Assembly: GCF_027622875.1 (NCBI RefSeq) | Contig: NZ_JAPZVP010000017.1 | Location: 1 to 64,000 of the forward strand | Source: Glycomyces luteolus | GTDB lineage: Bacteria > Actinomycetota > Actinomycetes > Mycobacteriales > Micromonosporaceae | DNA: 64,000 bases | Direction of reading: 5' to 3' | Part shown: one piece after another, positions 1 through 6,171 of the stretch | Layout: every line of letters begins with the position of its first letter | How positions within the stretch are numbered: the first letter of the stretch is position 1 | The notes under the pieces: generated by a model | Told to the model about the DNA's origin: nothing | What the model saw: only the letters and a program-made list of their open reading frames with translations | Database searches by the model: none | Made by a program: the position numbers and the translations under genes

Positions 1-225
1 CGTTGGGCGAGCGGCGCCATCCGCGGGAACCGGCGACGGCGCTGTCCAGGGGGACGCCCACACTCTTGCGGCTCTGCGCCTAAGCGGGGACGCCGGCCCA
101 CCCACCCTCATCCGCTCTAGTCGGATACCGCAGTCCTACCAGTAGCTGTTCATGTCTGCCACTACGCATGCTTTGTGGACGAATCGTGCAATCACGCCAT
201 CACGCGGGGTTAGCATCCGATTTTG

Positions 226-248
226 ACCGCTTTCCGATACGAAGCGGT
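226..248 (+). promoter_or_regulatory. inverted repeat in the leader of the TasA-like gene
   Basis: Arms ACCGCTT (226-232) and AAGCGGT (242-248) are separated by 9 nt and lie 25 nt upstream of the ATG at 274. This could be an operator or an RNA hairpin. Positions 1-225 hold no gene I can support; a short open frame ending in TAA at 81-83 could be the 3' end of a gene outside the window, but nothing in it is recognisable. Confidence 0.3.
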
Positions 249-273
249 TCACCGGAGCATATGGAGGAGCAGC

Positions 274-864
274 ATGGCGCACTTCGCGGAGGAAGTCGAA
301 CCGCGCAGGCAGGCAGGCGGGAAGGTCTGGTTCATCGGCATCCTGGTCGCCGTCGCGGTGCTGGTCGCCGCGTGGCTGGTCTATCGCGCGTCGACCGCCG
401 CGTTCTCCGATCAAGCCCAGGTCGGCGGCGGCGTAGAGACCGCGGGAGCCCCGGACATCGCCGCGGAGATCACCCAGGGCGGCACCTCGTCGACCGCGTT
501 CGACCTCGCCGGACTGACCCCCGGTGACAGCAAGACCGTCGTGGTCAAGGCGAGCAATGTGGGCTCGGTGCCGTTCGACTTGAAGCTCTACTCGTCGGGC
601 TTGAGCGACGACAGCGGCGGATACCTCTCCGAACAGCTCGACCTCACCATCAGCAGCACCGGCGCGGCTTCAGCGGTCACGACCACGCTCGCCGAATTCG
701 GCAGCGCCACCGACTGGGCGAGCGGCCTCATGGAGGACTCCATGGCCGCCTCCGCCTCGATCGACTACACGTTCGAATTCACGCTCAACTCCGGGGCGAC
801 CAACGACGCCGCGGGCAAGAACGCGAGCATCACACTCGTCTGGGAAGCCCAGACGACGAGTTGA
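274..864 (+). CDS. TasA/camelysin-like secreted surface protein
   Basis: 196 aa. One N-terminal hydrophobic segment (about residues 16-34) is followed by TAAFSD, the kind of post-cleavage motif seen in substrates of SipW-type signal peptidases; the remainder is a Thr/Ser/Ala-rich, beta-strand-rich domain as in camelysin/TasA fibre proteins (inference from composition and context, not from a strict motif). ATG 274 is chosen because GGAGGA at 263-268 precedes it; the in-frame ATG at 223 has no ribosome binding site. The stop overlaps the start of the signal peptidase gene (TGATG), so the two are translationally coupled and the protein is the likely substrate of that peptidase. Confidence 0.7.
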   Translation: MAHFAEEVEPRRQAGGKVWFIGILVAVAVLVAAWLVYRASTAAFSDQAQVGGGVETAGAPDIAAEITQGGTSSTAFDLAGLTPGDSKTVVVKASNVGSVPFDLKLYSSGLSDDSGGYLSEQLDLTISSTGAASAVTTTLAEFGSATDWASGLMEDSMAASASIDYTFEFTLNSGATNDAAGKNASITLVWEAQTTS

Positions 865-1928
865 TGGACCGGGTCCGCAACCGCGTCGAAAGGGATCTGG
901 CGTACATCGAGCGGATGCCCTGGCCCACGGTCGTGCGCCTCGCGCTGTGCCTGGCCACCACGGTCCTCCTCATCACGCTGGTGGTCATCGCCTTCGTGCC
1001 GCGCCCGTTCGGCTTCCAGGGGTCCACGGTCATGAGCGGCTCGATGGAGCCGCTCATCTCGGTGGGCAGCCTGGTGCTCGTCTCGGAGATCGACACGGAC
1101 GAGCTGCGTCCGGGGCAGGTCATCTCCTTCGTCAACCCGGCCGACCCCGAGGAGCGGCTGCTGCACCGCATCCTGCAGATCAACGACGACGGCACGTTCG
1201 TCACCAAGGGCGACGCGAATTCCAGCGCCGATTCGACCCCGGTGCCGCCGGAGAACGTCATCGGACTCGGACGAATCCTCGTTCCCTGGATCGGCCTGCC
1301 GGTCGTCTGGATCCAGGCCGGCGACTGGCCGTCAGTGCTCATCGCGGCGGCGTTCCTGATCTTCCTGGTGCGCGGCTCATTCCCGGCCCCGCTCATCCCC
1401 CGAGGGCAGGCGGGGACGCGCACTGTCGCCGAAGGGCTCGTGGCCGTGGTGGTCCTGGCCTCCGGCGGGTACCTCGTCGTGATGCGCGGTGGCGGGACCG
1501 AGATGTCCGAGTTCACCGCGGCCGCCGAAGCCTCGGGCGCCATTGGAACCGGCGAGTGGGACTCGGGTGGCGGCGGCGACTGCGGCGTGCACTGGGACTT
1601 CTACGGCTACCAGGGGGCCGGAGGCACGGCGACGGTCTACAACCACTCCGACTTCGAGATCGTCTATCCGTGGCAGCTGAGCTGGACGTTCACCGCCGAT
1701 CAGATCGCGGCGGCCAGTCCCAACGGCGGAACGGTGGAGCAGTCGGGCGCGTCGGTGGTCTACACCAGCGCCGATTGGATGGGGCCGGTGCCCGCGAATG
1801 GGACGGCCTACATCCAGACCCTCAACATCACCGGAGGGGGCGAGTACGACGATCCCGAGGACACCTGGGCGATGGCCGTCCCGAACGACTTCGCGCTCAA
1901 CGGGACGGCCTGCGAGACCGTCCCGTGA
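864..1928 (+). CDS. sipW: SipW-type signal peptidase I with a C-terminal CBM2-like domain
   Basis: 354 aa. TM segment at about 25-45; catalytic Ser60 in SGSMEP; His101 in LLHRI takes the place of the general-base Lys, as in ER/SipW-type (Ser-His) signal peptidases. Further TM segments follow at about 155-170 and 190-210. Unusually, about 125 residues follow the last TM: Cys, WDFYGY, PWQLSWTF, QSGASVVYTSADW, LNITGGG, LNGTAC. The Cys-to-Cys bracket, the W-x-L-x-W-x-F strand and the sADWMGPVPANGTA segment parallel CBM2 domains such as that of the esterase encoded at 2502-3596. Co-transcribed with its probable substrate gene. The peptidase assignment is firm; the CBM2-like assignment of the tail is my inference. 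Confidence 0.85.
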   Translation: MDRVRNRVERDLAYIERMPWPTVVRLALCLATTVLLITLVVIAFVPRPFGFQGSTVMSGSMEPLISVGSLVLVSEIDTDELRPGQVISFVNPADPEERLLHRILQINDDGTFVTKGDANSSADSTPVPPENVIGLGRILVPWIGLPVVWIQAGDWPSVLIAAAFLIFLVRGSFPAPLIPRGQAGTRTVAEGLVAVVVLASGGYLVVMRGGGTEMSEFTAAAEASGAIGTGEWDSGGGGDCGVHWDFYGYQGAGGTATVYNHSDFEIVYPWQLSWTFTADQIAAASPNGGTVEQSGASVVYTSADWMGPVPANGTAYIQTLNITGGGEYDDPEDTWAMAVPNDFALNGTACETVP

Positions 1929-1940
1929 CAGCACACCGCG

Positions 1941-2345
1941 TCAGCGGTAGGCGGCCTCCGAGGGCTTCGGGGCCACCGCAATGGCCCAGATGCTGAAGAC
2001 CGCGAGGGCGATGATCAGCAGCGACCAGAACGGATAGAACGGCAGATACAGGAAGTTGTTGATGAGTACCAGGCTCGCCAGCGTGATGCCGAGGACCCGC
2101 GCCCAGGTGGCCCCGGTGAAGAGCGCGCAGCCCACCAGCGCCGTGATCACGCCGAGGATGAGGTGGACCCAGCCCCAGGCGGTGGTGTCGACGTTGACAA
2201 CGTAATCCGCGACTTCGGTGTAGAACTCATCGGTGGCTATCCCGAAGATGCCCTCGATCGCCTGCCAGACGCCGATCATGATCATGCTGATCGCGGCGAA
2301 CACCATGCCTCCGGCGGCCCAAGCCGCCTTCGTTTCCCCGTCCAT
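1941..2345 (-). CDS. DUF7144-family four-TM membrane protein
   Basis: 134 aa with four hydrophobic helices. The pattern (an N-terminal GGMVFAAISMIMIGVWQAIEG helix, then WGWVHLILG, then a central helix pair and YPFWSLLIIALAVFSIWAI) is typical of a small actinobacterial integral membrane family annotated as DUF7144. Function unknown. Convergent with sipW (12-nt gap). A good SD (GGAGGT in the leader) precedes the ATG at 2345. No further functional clue in its neighbours. Confidence 0.75.
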   Translation of the reverse strand: MDGETKAAWAAGGMVFAAISMIMIGVWQAIEGIFGIATDEFYTEVADYVVNVDTTAWGWVHLILGVITALVGCALFTGATWARVLGITLASLVLINNFLYLPFYPFWSLLIIALAVFSIWAIAVAPKPSEAAYR

Positions 2346-2435
2346 CTCGACCTCCTCGTGAAGGACTTTGCCCTCACGGTAAGCCTGATTCGTCCGTTTT
2401 CCAGGTGAAACACGGAAGTTTCCGCCGGACCGGAC

Positions 2436-2461
2436 GCCGGGCGCCGCGTGCGGCGCCCGGC
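2436..2461 (-). terminator. GC-rich hairpin downstream of the CE3 esterase gene
   Basis: A perfect 11-bp stem GCCGGGCGCCG / CGGCGCCCGGC with a 4-nt loop lies 41 nt past the stop of the esterase gene. It has no T-run, as is usual for actinobacterial terminators. Confidence 0.6.
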
Positions 2462-2501
2462 TTCCTCGGTCAGGAGAGGCTGCGTTCAGGAACGACCGCG
2501 C

Positions 2502-3596
2502 TCAGGAAAGGACCTGGTCGAGTGCTTCGAACCAGTTGGCGGCGAGCTTGACGTAGCCGTCCTCGTCGGGGTGGACGCCGTCGTAGGTGTCGACGGCGGG
2601 GTCGAAGCCGGTCCACTGGTCGACCACGACGATCGGGGACTCGGCGGTGGTGTGCTCGGCGGCCCAGGCCGGGATCGTGGCGTTGAAGTCGATCGCGCGC
2701 TGCGGGCAGTCGGTGCAGCCGAAGGACGCGTCGGGGTGGAGCGGGATGATCTGGGCGACCAGGATGACGGCGTCCGGGTTGAGTTCGCGCAGGTCCGCGA
2801 CGATCTGGGTGTAGGCCGCGAGGATCTGGGCGGGCGGGATGTTCGACCAGACGTCGTTGGTGGCGAAGTGCATCATGAGCACGTCCGGGGTGTTCTGCTC
2901 GAGCCAGGCGCGAACGTTGCCGTTCGCGACGGACTGGGTGACCTGGAAGCCGCCGTGCCCTTCGTGGTCGGGGTCCGAGCCCGCGGGGTTGCAGGCCTGG
3001 GAGAGGGAGCCGACGAAGTCGACCTCGTGGCCGGCCTTGTCGAGGAGGTCCCAGAGGTTGCCGCGCCAGCAGCCGGGGCTGCCGGTGATGGAGTCGCCGA
3101 GCGGCATGATCCTGACGGCTTCGCCGGGCGGGTCCTCGGTGGGCGTCTCGGTCGGGTCGGTCGGGGTCTCGGTGGGGTCGACCTGGCCGTCGCAGAGGTC
3201 TCCGTTGACCGAGATGGCCTGCGGGGCGGCGGTACTGCCGGAGCCGATGAAGCCGAAGACCTCGCGGGTCTGGCCGGAGCCGATGGCCGCGTTCCAGCCG
3301 ACGTCGGCGCCGGTGAAGTCGGTGCCGGACTGGTCCCAGTCGACGTTCCAGGCGCTGGAGACCTGGGTTCCTGCCGGGAAGTCCCAGGTGATCTCCCAGC
3401 CGTCGATCGGTTCGGCGGCGGTGACCGCGACGTTCGCCTGGAAGCCGCTGCCCCAGCTGCTGACGATCTTGTACTCGACTTCGCAGCCGTCTTCGGCGTG
3501 CGCCTGGTTGGCGGTGGCGATCGTCAGCGCCCCCGCGCCGAGGGCCGCGACCGCGGCGGTGGTGAGGGCCAGCCGCCTGCTTCGTTTACTTCGCAT
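2502..3596 (-). CDS. secreted CBM2 - SGNH (CE3-type) acetylxylan esterase
   Basis: 364 aa. Sec signal peptide (RSKRSRR, hydrophobic core, AHA cleavage near residue 34); CBM2-like cellulose-binding domain (about 36-132, Cys at both ends, W-E-I-T-W-D-F, QSG, VGWNAAIGSG, VNGDLC); Thr/Pro/Glu linker with TETPTDPT repeats; SGNH hydrolase domain with block I PLGDSITG, GCWRGNLW, VDFVGS, HEGHGGF, block III FATNDVW and block V DGVHPDEDGY (catalytic Asp/His). The IMPLGDSITGSPGCWR...DFVGS...GHGGF signature fits carbohydrate esterase family 3. Likely role: extracellular deacetylation of cellulose-associated xylan. A CebR-like palindrome sits between promoter and start, implying control by cello-oligosaccharides. 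Confidence 0.85.
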   Translation of the reverse strand: MRSKRSRRLALTTAAVAALGAGALTIATANQAHAEDGCEVEYKIVSSWGSGFQANVAVTAAEPIDGWEITWDFPAGTQVSSAWNVDWDQSGTDFTGADVGWNAAIGSGQTREVFGFIGSGSTAAPQAISVNGDLCDGQVDPTETPTDPTETPTEDPPGEAVRIMPLGDSITGSPGCWRGNLWDLLDKAGHEVDFVGSLSQACNPAGSDPDHEGHGGFQVTQSVANGNVRAWLEQNTPDVLMMHFATNDVWSNIPPAQILAAYTQIVADLRELNPDAVILVAQIIPLHPDASFGCTDCPQRAIDFNATIPAWAAEHTTAESPIVVVDQWTGFDPAVDTYDGVHPDEDGYVKLAANWFEALDQVLS

Positions 3597-3611
3597 ATCG
3601 CTACGTCCTTT

Positions 3612-3625
3612 CGGGAGCGCTCCCG
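3612..3625 (-). promoter_or_regulatory. CebR-box-like operator
   Basis: Perfect 14-bp palindrome CGGGAGCGCTCCCG. Streptomyces CebR boxes have the core TGGGAGCGCTCCCA, so only the outermost pair differs. It lies just downstream of the candidate -10 element and upstream of the start at 3596, a classical repressor position for a cellulose-related secreted enzyme. Confidence 0.75.
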
Positions 3626-3628
3626 GTG

Positions 3629-3658
3629 ATCGTAGCTAGCTTTAATTTACACAGTCAA
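3629..3658 (-). promoter_or_regulatory. sigma70-type promoter of the CE3 esterase gene
   Basis: On the minus strand: -35 TTGACT (3653-3658), 18-nt spacer, -10 TACGAT (3629-3634). Transcription would start inside or next to the CebR-like palindrome. Confidence 0.65.
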
Positions 3659-3739
3659 GTATATGAATGTGCCGCTCTCGCGGGATCGCTTGCCCGGCGT
3701 CGCGGAGTACGCTCCGATCAGGAGCGGAAGGGGCGGGAC

Positions 3740-4636
3740 GTGGCGAGTGGTGCGGAACGCGTTCCGAACGGCCTCGACGACGCCGCCGAGGTCTTCACGA
3801 GCGTGCGGCCGCGCCTGTTCGGCATCGCCTACCGGATGCTCGGCAGCGCCGCCGAGGCCGAGGACCTGGTGCAGGACGTCTGGCTGCGCTGGCAGGCGTA
3901 CGACCGCGCGAAGGTGGTGCACCCCGGCGCGTTCCTCGCGACCACCACGACGCGGCTCGCGATCAACGCACTCGAGTCGGCCCGGGCGCGGCGCGAGACC
4001 TACATCGGGCCGTGGCTGCCCGAACCGGTCGACACCGAGGCCGATCCGTACCTCGGCGCCGAGCGCGGCGAGGCCCTGGAGTTCGCGGCGCTGCTGCTCA
4101 TGGAGAAGCTCTCCCCCAACGAGCGCGCCGCGTACGTGCTGCGGGTGGCCTTCGACTATCCGTATGCGCAGATCGCCGAGATCCTGCGCTCGAGCGAGGC
4201 CGCCGTGCGGCAGCTGGTGAGCCGGGCCCGCAAGCACATGGCCGGAGGGCGGCGCGCGCCCGTGCGACCGGACGCGCAGCGCCGCCTCCTGTCCGTGTTC
4301 CTCGCCGCCGCGAAGTCGGGCGACCTGGACGAACTCGAGCGGCTGTTCGCCGCGGACGTGACCAGCCTGTCCGACGGCAATGGCGCGCACCAGGTCTCGC
4401 GGCGCGCGATCGTGGGCCCGATGCGGGTCGCGAAGTTCCTCGCGGCCATCGCGGACTGGTTCTGGGAGGCCGTCGAGATCGAGCTGGTCGACGTGAACGG
4501 CCAGGCCGGCGCGGTGCTGCGCCGCGACGGCGAGATCTACGGGGTCGTCACCGTCAGCGCCTCGGACGCGGGCATCCACCAGGTCCTGTGGATGGTGAAC
4601 CCCGAGAAGCTGCGGGCGCTGCCGCAGCGGGGTTGA
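3740..4636 (+). CDS. sigJ: ECF41-family RNA polymerase sigma factor (SigJ-like)
   Basis: 298 aa. Sigma2 (about 12-80: FGIAYRMLGSAAEAEDLVQDVWLRW) and sigma4 (about 120-175: LSPNERAAYVLRVAFDYPYAQIAEIL, SEAAVRQLVSRARKHM) are followed by the extra C-terminal SnoaL-like domain that defines ECF41. The family's linker motif WLPEP is intact, DGNGAH stands where DGGGK is usual, and NPEKL replaces NPDKL near the C-terminus; these elements modulate sigma activity without an anti-sigma factor. GTG 3740 is chosen because a purine-rich GGAAGGGGCGGG precedes it; the open frame runs further upstream but over the promoter of the divergent gene. Convergent with its predicted target gene. Confidence 0.9.
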   Translation: MASGAERVPNGLDDAAEVFTSVRPRLFGIAYRMLGSAAEAEDLVQDVWLRWQAYDRAKVVHPGAFLATTTTRLAINALESARARRETYIGPWLPEPVDTEADPYLGAERGEALEFAALLLMEKLSPNERAAYVLRVAFDYPYAQIAEILRSSEAAVRQLVSRARKHMAGGRRAPVRPDAQRRLLSVFLAAAKSGDLDELERLFAADVTSLSDGNGAHQVSRRAIVGPMRVAKFLAAIADWFWEAVEIELVDVNGQAGAVLRRDGEIYGVVTVSASDAGIHQVLWMVNPEKLRALPQRG

Positions 4637-4637
4637 G

Positions 4638-4663
4638 GCGGGCCCGCGCGGGCGCGGGCCCGC
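4638..4663. terminator. bidirectional hairpin between convergent genes
   Basis: Perfect 11-bp stem GCGGGCCCGCG / CGCGGGCCCGC with a 4-nt loop in the 32-nt gap between sigJ and the NmrA-like gene, so it can serve both. Confidence 0.6.
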
Positions 4664-4668
4664 ACCGG

Positions 4669-5403
4669 CTAACGCGCGAGCCATTCCCGGTAGGAGGTCT
4701 TCGCGATCACGGCCTCCCCCTTGGGAACCAAGGCGTCGCCCTTGACCGCGGCGAACATCCCGGCCGTGTCGTCGGTGACGACCGTGCGCGAATCGCCTTG
4801 GGCCGCAAGGGTGATCCGACCGAGCTCGTCGAGCGCGAACACCTCGGGCCCGGCCACGTCGCGCGTGCCCTGGAGCGGGGCGCCCGCGGCCGCCTCCGCC
4901 ACCGCGGCCGCGATGTCGGCTGCCGCGATCGGCTGGACGGGCGTGGCGGGCAGCCGCACCGCGGTGTCGTCCGAGGTCCAGGACATCACCGCGTCCATGA
5001 ACTCGAAGAACTGCGTGGAACGCACGATCGTGTAAGGCACCGGCCCGGCCTTGAGCAGATCCTCCTGGAGTGTCTTGGCGCGGTAGTAGTCGAGCTCCGG
5101 CACCAGGTCCACGCCCACGATCGAGAGGATCACCGCGTGCCCGACTCCGGCGGCGTCGGCGGCTTGCAGCATGTTGTCCATGCTCTGCTGGAAGAACTCG
5201 AACGACGCCTCGTCGAAGGTCGGCGAGTTCGTCAGGTTGACCACCACGTCGGCGCCCTCCAGCGCCTCCGGCATGCCCTGCCGGGACAGGACGTCGAGCC
5301 CGGTGGACGGCGAGTGCGGCACCGCCTCGTGCCCGCGGCCGTTCAGGATGTCCACGACCTGCGATCCGATGCGCCCGGTACCGCCGATGACAGCGATCTT
5401 CAT
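4669..5403 (-). CDS. NmrA-like NAD(P)-binding oxidoreductase/epimerase (ECF41 partner)
   Basis: 244 aa atypical SDR. Rossmann motif GGTGRIG near residue 8; VVNLTNSPTFDEASFEFF; YYRAKTLQEDLL in the region of the catalytic Tyr/Lys. ECF41 sigma genes are known to sit next to carboxymuconolactone decarboxylase, oxidoreductase or epimerase genes ('COE') that they transcribe; this gene fills that role. An AGGAGG-type SD lies just before ATG 5403 and an ECF41-like promoter upstream. Substrate unknown; a redox-stress or quinone function is often assumed for the family but is not visible here. Confidence 0.85.
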   Translation of the reverse strand: MKIAVIGGTGRIGSQVVDILNGRGHEAVPHSPSTGLDVLSRQGMPEALEGADVVVNLTNSPTFDEASFEFFQQSMDNMLQAADAAGVGHAVILSIVGVDLVPELDYYRAKTLQEDLLKAGPVPYTIVRSTQFFEFMDAVMSWTSDDTAVRLPATPVQPIAAADIAAAVAEAAAGAPLQGTRDVAGPEVFALDELGRITLAAQGDSRTVVTDDTAGMFAAVKGDALVPKGEAVIAKTSYREWLAR

Positions 5404-5450
5404 ATTTTCCTCCTGTTCGCGGGGCGGTGGGCCGCCCCGATACGAGCTAG

Positions 5451-5477
5451 GACAGCGCAGGCCCCGGGTTTGTGACA
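5451..5477 (-). promoter_or_regulatory. ECF41-type promoter
   Basis: On the minus strand TGTCACA (5471-5477), a 16-nt spacer and TGTC (5451-5454) precede the NmrA-like gene. The published ECF41 consensus is TGTCACA and CGTC about 16 nt apart, so only one base of the -10 differs. Confidence 0.7.
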
Positions 5478-5493
5478 GGAAAACCGGGAAAAC

Positions 5494-6171
5494 TCAGGCG
5501 CCGGGAGGGCGAGGCTCCTCGGTTCTGCCCGCCCACCAGCCGATCGCGTGGCGGATGTGCTGGCGCATGAGGGTCTCGGCGGCGCCCGTGTCACCCGCGG
5601 CGAGGTGGTCGAGGAGGCGGTGGTGCTCGTCCGCCGAGACGTGCAGGCGGCTCGACTCGACCATCGAGACGAGGCCGACGAGGCGGGTGCGCTCGCGCAG
5701 GTCCGCGATCGTCTCGACGAGCACGTCGTTGCCGAGCAGCGCGGTCAGTTCGAGATGGAAGCGCTGGTCGGCGAGGAGATAGGCGTGGAGGTCGCCCGTG
5801 CGGGCCCCGTCCACGATCGCGTCGGCCTGGGCGCGGAAGCCCGCCAGCCGCTCGGCCGGGAAGTCCCCGGCGACGCGGGCCATCGCGGGCGGCTCGAGCA
5901 GCAGGCGGATCTCGACGATGTCCTGGAGCAGTTCATCGCTCACCGCGGTGACCCGGAAGCCCTTGTTGCGCACCGTCTCCACGAACCCGCGGGTCTCGAG
6001 GTCGAGCATCGCCTCGCGGACCGGCGTCGCCGAGACCGCGAACCGCTCGGCCACTCGGGGCACGGTCATCAGCGTTCCCGGTGCGAGCTCGCCGGAGATG
6101 ATCGCGAGCGAGAGCATCCGGCCGATGCGCACGCGCAGGCTCTCGCCGGGTTCCAGGCGGCGGTCGCTCAT
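5494..6171 (-). CDS. GntR/FadR-type (FCD) transcriptional regulator
   Basis: 225 aa. N-terminal winged helix (about 10-75: SLAIISGELAPGTLMTVPRVAERFAVSATPVREAM, GFVETVRNKGFRV) and an all-helical FCD effector domain (about 85-215) with the acidic/His residues of the metal or ligand pocket (DQRFHLELT, DEHHRLLDHL, MRQHI). Last gene of the peptide/arabinofuranoside operon: its ATG overlaps the stop of GH127 by 4 nt. FCD regulators usually bind an organic or sugar acid and control their own operon; the repeats at 16801-16862 upstream of the first gene are plausible targets. Confidence 0.9.
   Translation of the reverse strand: MSDRRLEPGESLRVRIGRMLSLAIISGELAPGTLMTVPRVAERFAVSATPVREAMLDLETRGFVETVRNKGFRVTAVSDELLQDIVEIRLLLEPPAMARVAGDFPAERLAGFRAQADAIVDGARTGDLHAYLLADQRFHLELTALLGNDVLVETIADLRERTRLVGLVSMVESSRLHVSADEHHRLLDHLAAGDTGAAETLMRQHIRHAIGWWAGRTEEPRPPGA

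Noticed and set aside
3-83. 3' end of an upstream gene
   Set aside because: A 26-codon open tail ending in TAA exists but shows no recognisable sequence.
2448-3629. long open frames antisense to the CE3 esterase gene
   Set aside because: They arise from the GC-rich codon usage of the true gene; their products are low-complexity Gly/Asp/Val strings without domains.
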